Shown: positions 34,341 through 44,134 of the stretch, in pieces
Numbering within the stretch: the first letter of the stretch is position 1
How the letters are laid out: the number at the start of each line of letters is the position of its first letter
Source: Paenibacillus eucommiae
GTDB lineage: Bacteria > Bacillota > Bacilli > Paenibacillales > NBRC-103111
NCBI RefSeq assembly: GCF_017874215.1
Contig: NZ_JAGGLB010000010.1
Coordinates: 62,001 to 126,000, forward strand
DNA length: 64,000 bases
Direction: 5' to 3'
Translations under genes and position numbers: made by a program
The notes under the pieces: generated by a model
Told to the model about the DNA's origin: nothing
The model's input: the letters and a program-made list of their open reading frames with translations, nothing else
Database searches by the model: none

Positions 34341-35284
34341 AGGCTGGTCCTACTCACCTTTCTGGCTATCTGATTAACAGAAATAAGCAGTATGCAATTA
34401 ACAACCGAATTAAACAAGCCTACGGCTGTAGAAAAACTGTACTGCGCACCTAAAATCCCTGACCGGTATACATAAGTACTGATGACATCTGACCCTTCCA
34501 TATTGAGATCGTTTTGCATCAAAAAGATTTTCTCGAAGCCAAGGCTGAACATCGAGCCCATGCTCAAAATGAGCAGGATAATAATGGTCGGTAAAATGGA
34601 AGGCAGGTTGATATGCCATATCCGCTGAAGCCTACTGGCTCCGTCCATCTTTGCTGCTTCATGCTGCTGGGGGTCCACTCCGGCAAGAGCGGCCAGATAA
34701 AGAATAGAGCTCCAGCCCATTTGCTGCCATACGTCCGAAAAGACGTAAATCGTTTTGAACCAGCCCGCATCCGTCATGAAAAAAACAGGACCAAACCCGA
34801 GTGCCTGCAGCGCCAGATTAAGAAGGCCTGATTTCGGCGATAGAAAAATGAAAATCATACCGACCACAACGACTGTCGATAAAAAATGCGGCGCATACGT
34901 AATCGTTTGCACGGTTTTCCTGAATCGCTTGCTCTGGACTTCATTGATCATAAGCGCGAGCAAAATCGGTACAGGGAACCCGATAGCCAGCTGGTACAAG
35001 CTGATGCCGAGCGTATTTTTGATCAGCCGCCAAAAGTAGTAGCTGTCAAAAAAACGTTGGAAATGTTTAAAACCCACCCATGGGCTGTCCCAAAAGCCTT
35101 TGCTCGCGACAAAATCCTTAAAGGCGATCTGTACCCCGTACATCGGTAAATAGTGAAAAACAATAAAATACACGACTACCGGGCTTATCAACACATACAA
35201 ATCCCAATTCTTGCGCCAGGCGGAAAACCTGGTTGGCTTCTTTGGCTTGACAGTTATTTGCTGCGTTTGAGAATATGAGGCCAC
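34334..35284 (-). CDS. Carbohydrate ABC permease, LplB type
   Basis: 316 residues; LPMYGVQIAFKDFVASKGF, WVGFKHFQRFFDS and coupling loop HEAAKMDGASRLQRIW. First gene of the operon. Its upstream region is the truncated end of a beta-helix pseudogene, so the promoter is either new or lies in former coding sequence. Confidence 0.92.
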   Translation of the reverse strand: MASYSQTQQITVKPKKPTRFSAWRKNWDLYVLISPVVVYFIVFHYLPMYGVQIAFKDFVASKGFWDSPWVGFKHFQRFFDSYYFWRLIKNTLGISLYQLAIGFPVPILLALMINEVQSKRFRKTVQTITYAPHFLSTVVVVGMIFIFLSPKSGLLNLALQALGFGPVFFMTDAGWFKTIYVFSDVWQQMGWSSILYLAALAGVDPQQHEAAKMDGASRLQRIWHINLPSILPTIIILLILSMGSMFSLGFEKIFLMQNDLNMEGSDVISTYVYRSGILGAQYSFSTAVGLFNSVVNCILLISVNQIARKVSRTSLW

Positions 35285-35334
35285 TGCCTACCCCTCCTTT
35301 CTGGATGAATATGTACAGTATATAAACTAACTTC

Positions 35335-35911
35335 GACCCTTGCAGCACTCCCACATCGAATTCGCCGTCGGGCAAATAAAGATTGTTCATCGTTATGTCC
35401 GTTTTCAACGTATTTCCGTAGCCCGAACCGTCGAGCTCGACGTCGATGCCTGTCGCGTGAACCACTCCGTGTGCTTTGAAATTGTTCACATGCACATTGG
35501 AATAACCACCGGTAACGACAACACCGCCGCGAAAGCAGTCGACAGCGGTGCAATTGGATATTTGCACCGATACGTTAGTGTAGACACTGATCGCGTCGGC
35601 AACGCAATTTTTGAAATAGCAATCCTCGATGACGGCCCGCAGCTTGCCGCTGTTGGTGGCATTTCCCATCAGAAAGATGAGATGCGCTTGCTCGAGCTCA
35701 TAATTCTCGTAAGTCCCTTGATTTTGCAAGTTGCCATCGATCGTCAGTCCCTGAAAAATTAATGGCTTCGAGTCGACCGAACTGTCATACAAGTAACCCG
35801 CTACCGTCGTCGTGAACGTCCTAGCGCGGAGTCGATGGCCGACTGGATCGCGGCCGTATCGTCGGTCGTCCCGTCCCCCGTCGCTCCGTAATGCACTACG
35901 TTATATTCCAT
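35335..35911 (-). pseudogene. Broken pectate-lyase-type beta-helix gene
   Basis: A good start remains: AAAGGAG before ATG 35911, then MEYNVVHYGATGDGTTDDTA, the first beta-helix motif. After 36 residues the frame hits TAG at 35801. Beta-helix sequence resumes in another frame (YLYDSSVDSKPLIFQGLTID, IEDCYFKNCVADAISVY) and is cut near 35335 where the permease operon begins. An internal deletion and a 3' truncation explain this. It continues the pattern of decayed enzymes next to importers. Confidence 0.75.
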
Positions 35912-35943
35912 TTCAAACCGCTCCTTTCGCAAGTGAATGGATC

Positions 35944-36453
35944 TTACCGAAACCGCTGACGAACCGAGCCGCTTCTCGCAAAAATGCGGTACGTCCCGGC
36001 AGAGATAGTTGCCGCGATCGTTACGGTAACTCCTGCATCGGGAGCTAAAAGAGCACCTTTGTCAAAAACGAGATGTGCATTAGCAGGAATCGTCAGACTA
36101 GTCCCGATCCGGTACGTTCCCTGCGGCAAATAGACAGTTCCGCTTTCCGCAGACAAACGTGCGGCGAACAGGTGCGACAGCGCCGGAAAATCGTCCGAAC
36201 TTCCGTTGCCGCGAGCGCCATATTCTTTGACATTATGCCAATCGACGGCAAAGGGCTCTTTTACGGGCGGTTTCTTATTCTCCGCGCCGGTGCCGTACAC
36301 TGCTTCGCTTACCGGTTCATTATCCACATGAACGGTAGTGGCTTGAATGAGCCCGCCATAAGCGAGCGCCACACCGGCTGCGCCCATCGAAGCAAGCAGC
36401 TCCCGTCTACTGATGATCCGCTTTTTATTTTTTCCTCCGAGCCTCCTAGTCAT
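35944..36453 (-). pseudogene. Truncated Tat-signal beta-helix protein (N-terminal 169 residues)
   Basis: Twin-arginine signal (ISRRELLASMGAAG, Arg 16-17) and the first motif VKEYGARGNGSSDDF, with AESGTVYLPQGTYRI; the frame then ends after SGSVRQRFR, where relatives run on for several hundred residues. The annotated ATG has no ribosome site; the GGAGG-like bases lie after it, followed by an ATA, so the original start may be damaged. Probably not functional. Confidence 0.65.
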
Positions 36454-36476
36454 GGTATGGAAGGCTCATTGCCGAA

Positions 36477-36610
36477 TTATGGAGTGCTCCTGATCAAGTT
36501 ATAGACCGCCTGTGCGCATTCGGCGCGGGTCGCCCATGGCGGCAAATTCTGCGCGCGTCACCGCCGCTTTCGCCGCTCTTGCGGCAATTCCGGCGTACCC
36601 GTCTCCAGCT
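36477..36610 (-). pseudogene. SLH-domain C-terminal remnant
   Basis: The minus strand reads AAVTRAEFA and then, in another frame, LPPWATRAECAQAVYNLIR with a stop, the two ends of an SLH repeat. It directly follows the stop of the large SLH gene and may be a leftover of its duplicate. Confidence 0.5.
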
Positions 36611-39600
36611 TTACTTGCTCTTGTACGTCAACATGTTCAGCAGTATCGTTGCAGCCTCGGCTCTTGTCGCTTGGTCTTGAGGCGCGAACACGTTATCGCC
36701 TTTGCCCTGAACGATGCCTGCTTGCTTCACGAAAGCAATGCCGTCTTTGGCCCATGCCGGAATGTTCTTATCATCCGCAAAGCCTGCTGCAGCATACGAT
36801 TCGCCCTGCTGACCCAACGCATTGGCAAGGATGACCGCCATCTCAGCACGTGTTATTCCTGCGTCCGGACGGAAGCTGCCATCCTCATATCCTTGGATAA
36901 TGCCTGCTTGCACCGCTTGCGCAACCGCTTGCTGTGCCCAAGCTCCTATCTTCGCTGTATCCGTGAACGCGAGTTCCGCTCCTTCTCCTTGCGGCTTAAG
37001 CGCATTCATCAGCATCACCACGAATTCCGCACGCGTCACGTTGTTCCCAGGCTTGAACGTTCCGTCCGGGTAACCGCTGACGATTCCGCTGCTTACCGCC
37101 AACTTAATGTTCGCCTCAGCCCAGTGCCCAGTAATATCGGTAAACGTACTATTCGGTTCCGGGTCTATCACAGATGCTTCATCTACAACGAATACCGCAA
37201 ATTTGGTAAAGTGATTAACCTCAACGGAGATCGTGGAGCCGTTCACCTTACCGCCCGCGACTTCCACCCATACCTTCTTCGCTTCGTCATAATAGTATAC
37301 AGCCGCCCGCTGATTGCTCTTCACTTTGTTTGGATCAAAAGTAAAGGTTAGGGTCACTGGTTTTTTGAAATTGTCCGAGAAGTTTTTCAAAATTTCAAAG
37401 ACCGGACTGGCTAGAACGTCTTGATTTGTTAGCAGGTTTTGAATGTCCGCCGCTACTTTGTCTATCGTTATTTTCAATTCTTTGTCTGCTGCATCGGCAG
37501 GAATATCGATCGTAATCGTATCTTCCAAACTAACTTTTCCTTTTTTACCTGCAGGAAGGGTTAGTTTGCCATCTATGGCGGTAACGATATTGTCGCTTGA
37601 GGATATTGAACCCGTGTAACTGCCGCCGCTACTGCTGCTGGCTCCCGCGCGAGTCACTGCAATTTCATAGGTCTTCGTTGTGCCATTCTGAGCCGTCACG
37701 ACAATAGTAATGAGGTTATTGCCCACGTTCAGGTTAATCGCTCCGCTCGCTTGACCGCTTTCTGCCCGAATTCCGTTCACCGTCATCGTGGCATGACTCT
37801 GGGATACACTCCCCGTTACAGTTAGGCTCGTTACATCATTAGCCACACTGGACGTGTAGTCCGTTGTCCCGGATGCGAATGCGGGACTTAATGCGCCGCC
37901 CGATAAGGTCAGTCCGCTCAAGTCGGCGTTGCTGCTTGCTTCTACTTCGCGCAAAATGATATCGTCGATGAAAATATAATCGTCGCCTGCCTCCCTCTTC
38001 GCATAAACCTCCGCGCTGCTGATGCCGGACGGTACGACGAAGGAGACGGACCCTTTGCTGTAAACCTCCGCTTCAAGCTGAAACGATTGTTCGCCAACGA
38101 CGTTGCCCAGTTCATCCTTCAAGATGATTCCGACTTGCGCCCGGTCGCCTTTCGCCAACGCTTTCCCCCAAGCGCTCAGCATATAGGTGCTCCCCTGCTT
38201 CAACCCGGTGGTTAGCTTCTGCTTCGCCGCTCCCTGCTCCTTGCCGATGACGAGCGCGTTAGCATCGGAAAACGCCGTCAAAATCGGCCCGATATTATGC
38301 ATAATTTCGGTGCTGCCGGAGAGATCCCAGTTGACATCGTCAAACTCGAATCCGCCGTTGTATATCCGGTTCGTTCCGGTCTTTACGTCCGCGACCGCTT
38401 GTCTCGCTCCGATGACGGCGTCGAACCATTCCTGGCCCATGCTCCCGGGAATCAACCAATGTCCGCCCGGCGGTTCGGTATAGTACCAGACCATCTCCTC
38501 GGCGGAACGGAGCGCGTTTTCGAGCATCGTTCTCATAATTTGCGGAGTCATCGGATAGTTCTGCCATGGCATATTGTAAATGCCGAAAGCCATGCTTACG
38601 CTATCCCCGAAATCTTCTCTCAATTCTTCCGGGATAAAATCGTTGTTGCTGTAAGAGTCCGCCAGCTCGTACTTGCGGAACTGGTAGGCGTCTTCGAAAT
38701 CGCCCTCCGATCGAAGCAAATACAATTCGCCGCCGTCGACGAGCTTCGCTTTATCTCCGGCCTCTTTAACCGCCTGCAGCATGCCGATGAAATACGGACC
38801 CATCAAGTTTACGGTGCCGATATTTTTCTTAAACCAGTCTGGCTTATTTTTATCCGACACATACGGACCGTGGAGCACCATAACGGTGGCGTCGGGAATT
38901 TCACTAACAATGGCGTTCATGATCTGCCTTCCGCGTTCGCTAGCTTTATCCTGATATTCTTTTAACGATTTCTCTTTATAGTAGGAGTCTTGAGGGTAGG
39001 AGGAGAACTTGCGGAAGTATTCCTCATTGTCGTAAAGAATACGCGTAATTCCCACCTCTTTAGCGGCACGGGCAAAATTTCTTACATTTTGCTCGACAAT
39101 GGACCACCCTTCGTCGTCGAATAAATCGCCCGATTTTCCAACGTTCGTCCATCCTTCGTTGTCGACAGTATCGCCCGTTCCTGTCGGATCATTCGGATCA
39201 GCAGGACGGTTTGACACAAACGCCAAGTAGTTTTTATCCATCCGCTTAAACAATCCTTTTAATACTTTCAGCTCGTCATAGATCGTCTCGTATGAAATCT
39301 GTTCGCGCGTCATCAGCTTCGGCGAAAAGGACGGGGTGATCATCATGCCGTCGAACGGCAGCGATTCGATATATTCGATGTTGCCCTTCACTTTTTCCGG
39401 AGTCGTCGTATTGCCGTCCGGCTGCTGCATCAGCATCAAATACGGCTGCGTTTTCGATTGTTCCTGCAGAATCGTTCGATCGTTTCGTTTTGGCGCCGGT
39501 TCCTCGCTCTGAGCGCTCCATTCCGTCAGGACAAAGTCGTCCACGTAAACCGAACCGGTGCCGGCGTCTTTGTAGACGACGATGGTCGCTTTCGAAAAGC

Positions 39601-40474
39601 CTGGCGGTGCCGTGAAATAAACCGTGTACTCTTTGTAATCGGCGGATTCAACCGTAACGCGGCTCCCCTGCAAGCCGATTCCCGGCACGTCCCAGAAATT
39701 GATACCGACAAGGTTCAATTCCGGAGGACCGGCTTTTTTCGCCCGGAAGGACATCTTATAGCTTTGGCCCGTCACGATGTTTACCGTCTGCTCCCGACTG
39801 CTCGCATTAACTTTCAGCGCTTTGCTTCCGCTCGCGGCATCGCTTGTAATGCTTTCAACGGTGTCCGGCCACGACAAGTCCCAGCCGGTAAAGTCGTCTT
39901 CGAAACCGGGGTTTGCCGCTAAATTCGGCAGCTCGTGCAACGTCATATCATCCACATAAACCCAGCCGATGCCGGGATCTCTATAAATGACAATCGTCGA
40001 ATGAGAAAAACCGGCCGGAGCGGTGAAATAAATTTCATATTGCTTGTATTCGCTCGAATCGACCGTTACCCGGGCCCCCTGCAGGCCGATCCCCGGAACG
40101 TTCCAAAAGTTGATGCCGACCAGATTCAGCACCTCGGGTCCGGCCCTTTTCGCCCAAAAGGTCATTTTGTAGCTTTTCCCCGAAACAACCGGCACAGTTT
40201 GCTCCTGACTGCTCGCATTGACTTTGATCGCTTTGCTGCCACTTTGTGCCTCATCCGTAATTTGGGCCACCGTGTCCGGCCAAGAAACGTCCCAGCCAGC
40301 GAAATCGTCTTCGAAGCCGGGGTTTGCGATCATGTTCGGAACACCCTCGTTTGCCGAAAACGACGTTTCTTCTCCTTCGGCGCGCACATCCGCGAACGGA
40401 AAAGAGACGAGGAGTAGCAGCATGACGAGAAAAACGATGGCCCATTTCGATGTCGATCTACTTGTACGTATCAA
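36611..40474 (-). CDS. Large SLH-anchored multidomain glycosidase-like protein
   Basis: 1287 residues from a TTG at 40474 seven bases after AAGGAGG. Domains seen: signal peptide (1-31); two similar carbohydrate-binding modules of CBM4/9 type (about 45-185 and 190-330, each NPGFEDDFxGWDxSWPD); a ~350-residue central region (about 340-690) with DGMMITPSFSPKLM, RILYDNEEYF and a barrel-like rhythm of strands, catalytic candidate of unassigned family; another NGGFEFDDVNW module (about 700-850); a cadherin-like beta-sandwich (about 855-950, LSGLTLSGGALSPAF); a beta-rich linker (to ~1100); three SLH repeats at the end. Inference: wall-bound enzyme attacking an insoluble polysaccharide. Modules and SLH are confident; catalytic function is inferred. 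Confidence 0.8.
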   Translation of the reverse strand: MIRTSRSTSKWAIVFLVMLLLLVSFPFADVRAEGEETSFSANEGVPNMIANPGFEDDFAGWDVSWPDTVAQITDEAQSGSKAIKVNASSQEQTVPVVSGKSYKMTFWAKRAGPEVLNLVGINFWNVPGIGLQGARVTVDSSEYKQYEIYFTAPAGFSHSTIVIYRDPGIGWVYVDDMTLHELPNLAANPGFEDDFTGWDLSWPDTVESITSDAASGSKALKVNASSREQTVNIVTGQSYKMSFRAKKAGPPELNLVGINFWDVPGIGLQGSRVTVESADYKEYTVYFTAPPGFSKATIVVYKDAGTGSVYVDDFVLTEWSAQSEEPAPKRNDRTILQEQSKTQPYLMLMQQPDGNTTTPEKVKGNIEYIESLPFDGMMITPSFSPKLMTREQISYETIYDELKVLKGLFKRMDKNYLAFVSNRPADPNDPTGTGDTVDNEGWTNVGKSGDLFDDEGWSIVEQNVRNFARAAKEVGITRILYDNEEYFRKFSSYPQDSYYKEKSLKEYQDKASERGRQIMNAIVSEIPDATVMVLHGPYVSDKNKPDWFKKNIGTVNLMGPYFIGMLQAVKEAGDKAKLVDGGELYLLRSEGDFEDAYQFRKYELADSYSNNDFIPEELREDFGDSVSMAFGIYNMPWQNYPMTPQIMRTMLENALRSAEEMVWYYTEPPGGHWLIPGSMGQEWFDAVIGARQAVADVKTGTNRIYNGGFEFDDVNWDLSGSTEIMHNIGPILTAFSDANALVIGKEQGAAKQKLTTGLKQGSTYMLSAWGKALAKGDRAQVGIILKDELGNVVGEQSFQLEAEVYSKGSVSFVVPSGISSAEVYAKREAGDDYIFIDDIILREVEASSNADLSGLTLSGGALSPAFASGTTDYTSSVANDVTSLTVTGSVSQSHATMTVNGIRAESGQASGAINLNVGNNLITIVVTAQNGTTKTYEIAVTRAGASSSSGGSYTGSISSSDNIVTAIDGKLTLPAGKKGKVSLEDTITIDIPADAADKELKITIDKVAADIQNLLTNQDVLASPVFEILKNFSDNFKKPVTLTFTFDPNKVKSNQRAAVYYYDEAKKVWVEVAGGKVNGSTISVEVNHFTKFAVFVVDEASVIDPEPNSTFTDITGHWAEANIKLAVSSGIVSGYPDGTFKPGNNVTRAEFVVMLMNALKPQGEGAELAFTDTAKIGAWAQQAVAQAVQAGIIQGYEDGSFRPDAGITRAEMAVILANALGQQGESYAAAGFADDKNIPAWAKDGIAFVKQAGIVQGKGDNVFAPQDQATRAEAATILLNMLTYKSK

Positions 40475-40731
40475 TATAAATCCTCCTTGGCACATAATAT
40501 TTCCTTCTCATAAAAATGCGTCTATTTCTTTTGGATCGGAAATCACCTCCAATCGATGAATTGTCTGTGAAAGCGGTTTATTTCATCTGAATTCCAGTAT
40601 ATCCGGTTCCAATTCGGGTTTCTTTGGATTTTGAGTCACCTTTTTTGTTCTTTCGATCAGAAGGGAAACTACTGAAAGCGAAGAATATATAGTTAGTAAA
40701 CGTTAAATCGGAGCAGAAAGGGGGTTCTTCA

Positions 40732-40905
40732 TTGGAACTGAGAATGTTGAAGTTGCGGGAGACGGTCGTTGTTGATAAAATCGTTAGCTTCCACTACAAT
40801 GAGCTGCCTAAAGATTACGTTGAAGATGTCGGGCTGGACTTTGCTTGCAGGCCCTTCAGATTCCCTCTTGCGAGGGACACCCTGCCAGTCCTTCTTTCTT
40901 CATGA
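40732..40905 (+). pseudogene. AraC regulator N-terminal remnant
   Basis: After GGGGG a TTG starts LELRMLKLRETVVVDKIVSF, followed by HYNELPKDY, the opening of cupin-type AraC regulators. The frame then derails and stops after 57 residues. The rest of the gene is missing. Confidence 0.45.
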
Positions 40906-41148
40906 AGCTAGGACATCTGCTTCGGCTACGGCACTTTAAAGGGTAAAGTTACTCAGTGGATTTGAACCACTTAGATTGTGCGAATGTGAGGCGCACATAA
41001 AAAGGACACCCTCAACAGGATGCCCAATAGTGTGTATCTCGTTTCAAATCCGTATTAAGAGCGCTTTATAAGTGAGAGCAGCCTGTCCACTTATAAAGAA
41101 CGCGAAAAAAATCAACGTTAAGTGAAGAAGTACACACTCAAATCCCAC
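40906..41148. other. Gene-free scar region with a long hairpin
   Basis: No gene seen. A perfect 11-base inverted repeat (CTTTATAAGTG at 41064-41074, CACTTATAAAG at 41088-41098) lies downstream of the minus-strand permease; no T tract follows. CGTTAAGTGAAGAAG at 41116-41130 is the residue of a hairpin module like that at 29.2 kb. Confidence 0.55.
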
Positions 41149-42009
41149 CTACCCCTTTATACCAGCTGAGACAACTGTACCAGAGATAAGTCGTTTTTGC
41201 GCAACTATAAACACTGTAATGACCGGAAGGATAGCCAGGCTGCACGCCGCCATCACATGGGCCGTATTCGCAAAGGACGCAACGCCAACACGTGCCGGCG
41301 ACAAGCTGAACAAGCCCAGTGCCAGGGTGAATTTCTCTTCACTGTTCAAATAAATAAGTGGTCCCATAAAATCGTCCCAAGCTCCTTTGAAAGCAAAAAC
41401 AGCAACAACGGTTATAGCAGGCACGCATAGCGGCAAACAAATTCTCCAGAAAATGGCCCATGTGCTAGCCCCATCCATTCTTGCAGCCTCATCAAAATCT
41501 TTGGGAATGGTAGCAAAAAATTGGCGCAGCAAAAATATGTTAAAGGCTCCGCCGCCAAAAAAGCTCGGCACGATTAACGGAAGCAGCGAATTCACCCAGC
41601 CAAGCTTACTGAAAAGCACATATACCGGAATCATCGTTACGGCACCTGGCAGCATCATCGTCGTTAACACAATGCCAAAGATCAGATTTCTTAATGGGAA
41701 TCGAAGCCGCGCAAAACCAAAAGCGCACAAAGCCGAAGAAATCGTCCCTCCAAGCACCGTCCATACAACGATGATTACTGTATTTTTGAAGAATAGACCG
41801 AACGGTTTTATGTCCCATATTTCCCTGTATGCTTGCAGCGTTGATTCACTGGGAAAAATACGGGGTGGTAGCGTGTATAAATCAGCAAGTCCCATTAAAC
41901 TTCTGGATACCATCCATACGAGAGGGAACATAAAGATCACAGCTCCGAAAATCATGAGAACATATTGGATCCCATAGGACATCATGCGCGTATTTCGAAT
42001 GGATTTCAT
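41149..42009 (-). CDS. Carbohydrate ABC permease, MalG type
   Basis: 286 residues; ATG 42009 seven bases after GGGGGAG. Coupling loop DEAARMDGASTWAIFW; terminal QKRLISGTVVSAGIKG. It starts one base after the upstream permease stop. Its 3' end is duplicated at 29231-29370. Confidence 0.92.
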   Translation of the reverse strand: MKSIRNTRMMSYGIQYVLMIFGAVIFMFPLVWMVSRSLMGLADLYTLPPRIFPSESTLQAYREIWDIKPFGLFFKNTVIIVVWTVLGGTISSALCAFGFARLRFPLRNLIFGIVLTTMMLPGAVTMIPVYVLFSKLGWVNSLLPLIVPSFFGGGAFNIFLLRQFFATIPKDFDEAARMDGASTWAIFWRICLPLCVPAITVVAVFAFKGAWDDFMGPLIYLNSEEKFTLALGLFSLSPARVGVASFANTAHVMAACSLAILPVITVFIVAQKRLISGTVVSAGIKG

Positions 42010-42010
42010 A

Positions 42011-42964
42011 TTATTGCTCCCCCTCGTAATGCACCCAAAGCCGGCTGCTACGGAAAATAATGAGAGTAAACATAAGAACAATAAGAAACAGCACCCAGGA
42101 AACTGCCGATGCATAACCCATGTTCAGCTTGCCGAAAGCTTCTTCATAAATTAACACCATCAGGAATTTGCTTGAATCAAGCGGGCCCCCGCCAGTGGTC
42201 ACGAGCACCTGACCGAATACTTGCAAAGCGCCGATCATCCCAATAATCAGATTGAAAAAGATAACAGGCGTGACGAGCGGAATCGTTACACTCCAGAACC
42301 GGCGGAGCGGCGAAGCCCCATCCACAATCGCTGCTTCATATAGATGCTCCGGCACCCCTTCGAGTCCCGCAATCCAAATGATCATCGATCCTCCCGCTTG
42401 CCACAAGGACATAATAATCAAGGAGGTCATCACCGTGTCAGGGTCACTGAACCAAGGATAGGGCTGTAATCCGATTCCCTTTAATATCTGGTTAGCGAGT
42501 CCTACTTCCGGACTGTACATATGCTTCCACAAAACCCCTTGGGCCACAATGGGCACTACGACCGGCAAATAAAACAAAGTCCGAAACCAGCGTCCGCCTG
42601 GTACCTGTCTTTTTAGGAGCAGTGCAAGAAAGAACCCGACGATCAACCCGCATGGAACGGCTAGCACTGTATAAATAAGTGTAATTTTTAAAGAATTCCA
42701 GAACACGGGGTCGTTGAAAAGCGTCTTAAAATTTGCCCAACCGATCCATTCTGCAGGCTTCAAAATACTGTATGTAGTAAAGCTATAATAAAAAGATTGC
42801 AGGATCGGCCACGCCCAAAAGATGAGCAGACCTAATACAACTGGTGAAATAAATAAAAATCCTTCTAAAGCTTCGACACGGTTACGGCTATACGACTTCA
42901 CATGCAAGCCATTCATACCCTTTGTGGGTGTAGCATGCGTTAAATCACCCTTCTGTCTTTGCAT
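42011..42964 (-). CDS. Carbohydrate ABC permease, MalF type
   Basis: 317 residues; ATG 42964 nine bases after GGAG. Landmarks EGFLFISPVVLGLLIFW and coupling loop LYEAAIVDGASPLRRF. Partner of the MalG-type permease. No binding-protein gene is adjacent, so it must use one encoded elsewhere. Confidence 0.92.
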   Translation of the reverse strand: MQRQKGDLTHATPTKGMNGLHVKSYSRNRVEALEGFLFISPVVLGLLIFWAWPILQSFYYSFTTYSILKPAEWIGWANFKTLFNDPVFWNSLKITLIYTVLAVPCGLIVGFFLALLLKRQVPGGRWFRTLFYLPVVVPIVAQGVLWKHMYSPEVGLANQILKGIGLQPYPWFSDPDTVMTSLIIMSLWQAGGSMIIWIAGLEGVPEHLYEAAIVDGASPLRRFWSVTIPLVTPVIFFNLIIGMIGALQVFGQVLVTTGGGPLDSSKFLMVLIYEEAFGKLNMGYASAVSWVLFLIVLMFTLIIFRSSRLWVHYEGEQ

Positions 42965-43004
42965 GATTGCATGCTCCTTTCCAAGAATAGAACGGAAACT
43001 GTCG

Positions 43005-43772
43005 TTAGTTCGATACCAATTGCTTGAGATACCCAACTAACCGTTGTGCTATTAGCTTATGACCCGCATCATTCGGATGAATTCCATCAGGAATAAAAGC
43101 ACTTTTTTGACCTTCGAAATACGGATTAAGCATACTTTCCCTGTTAAGATCAAGTACGGGTATACTGTAGTAGGCACAGACTTCCTTGATGATGTCTCCG
43201 TATTCCATTAACGACTTACCGTTAGCATTTACCGCGTCAGGCTCCATATATTTGAGGTAACTGCGTTTAATCGGAGTCATGAATACGATGTGTTTACCAA
43301 CATACTTATCGAGCAATCCCAGACACAAATTGTGCAGAGCTCCGTAAAAGTCGGTATTGCTGCGGCTTGACATCGTACCTAGTGGAGTTTGATCAGACCA
43401 CCAATCATTGGTACCAGCGAAAACGATGACTAAGTCTGCATCATCCGTCATATCAACATATCTTGTCGCAATTGGATCCCGGTCGGTTGGACTTGCCGCA
43501 GTTACCGCTAGAATACTACTAGGTATTCCGTAGTTAGTCTCTATCAAACCAAGCATTTTCGCCGTTACAGAAGTGAACCGATTCTCTGTAACACTGGCAC
43601 CTACTCCAAACGTGATACTATCCCCGATAAAATTAACTTTTTTCCCGTTCCAATAGTTCGTAGAAACCACTCCCCCTTCAGTACTTGAACAAGCTGATAA
43701 TACAACCATGATGACTACAAACAGACAGATTGCTACCGTTCCCAAACGTTTTGCTTGCCCCTTTGTACTCAT
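43005..43772 (-). CDS. SGNH/GDSL hydrolase lipoprotein
   Basis: 255 residues. ATG 43772 nine bases after GGAGG. Lipobox LSAC (Cys 28). Esterase blocks: GDSITFG (Ser52), the Asn block VFAGTNDWW, and DGIHPNDAG with the catalytic Asp/His near residues 233-236. Known: such enzymes remove acetyl or other acyl groups from polysaccharides. It is anchored outside the membrane and precedes two permease genes in one operon, where a binding protein would be expected. Confidence 0.87.
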   Translation of the reverse strand: MSTKGQAKRLGTVAICLFVVIMVVLSACSSTEGGVVSTNYWNGKKVNFIGDSITFGVGASVTENRFTSVTAKMLGLIETNYGIPSSILAVTAASPTDRDPIATRYVDMTDDADLVIVFAGTNDWWSDQTPLGTMSSRSNTDFYGALHNLCLGLLDKYVGKHIVFMTPIKRSYLKYMEPDAVNANGKSLMEYGDIIKEVCAYYSIPVLDLNRESMLNPYFEGQKSAFIPDGIHPNDAGHKLIAQRLVGYLKQLVSN

Positions 43773-43810
43773 TTCCATTTACCTCCAGGAGTCTGCCGCT
43801 GTATAGTCCA

Positions 43811-43855
43811 TGTTCAGCCCGCCAAATACTTGCAAGGCACCTATCATGTGAAGCA
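43811..43855 (-). pseudogene. Short permease-gene fragment with internal deletion
   Basis: About 45 bases match two separate stretches of the MalF-type permease at 42120-42245 joined together (CATGTTCAGC, then AATACTTGCAA and ATCAT). Evidence of local recombination upstream of the SGNH gene. Confidence 0.5.
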
Positions 43856-43957
43856 TAGATTTTTATTGTTTCACTATCCCTTCAATTCAAGGAAAAACAC
43901 CTTGCCAGTTGGCCGTTTGAGGTTTGGATGTTTTCGCTACGCTCGGCAGCTGATAGA

Positions 43958-44076
43958 GGGAGCCTGCTATGGGGTGGAGAGCGATAGCGTCCGCCTTTAA
44001 AGATGTGTTCCTAACAACTTAGATTCATTCAAGGGAACACATCTTTAACAGCGGTGGAATCCCATAGCAGGCTCCC
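43958..44076. repeat. Long structured inverted repeat, copy 1
   Basis: Outer arms GGGAGCCTGCTATGGG (43958-43973) and its exact complement (44061-44076) enclose inner arms TTAAAGATGTGTTCC (43997-44011) and complement (44034-44048). Copy 2 is at 58854-58973 in reverse orientation with different but still complementary bases. No coding frame. Confidence 0.8.
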
Positions 44077-44134
44077 TCCCTACGCACCACTTATCGAATT
44101 CCCATTTCAAAGGACACCACACAAGGCGTCCGCT

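Noticed and set aside
36512..37351. Plus-strand open frame of 279 codons
   Set aside because: Opposite the SLH repeats of the large minus-strand gene; a high-GC shadow.
41064..41098. Intrinsic terminator of the permease operon
   Set aside because: The 11-base stem is perfect but no T tract follows on either strand.
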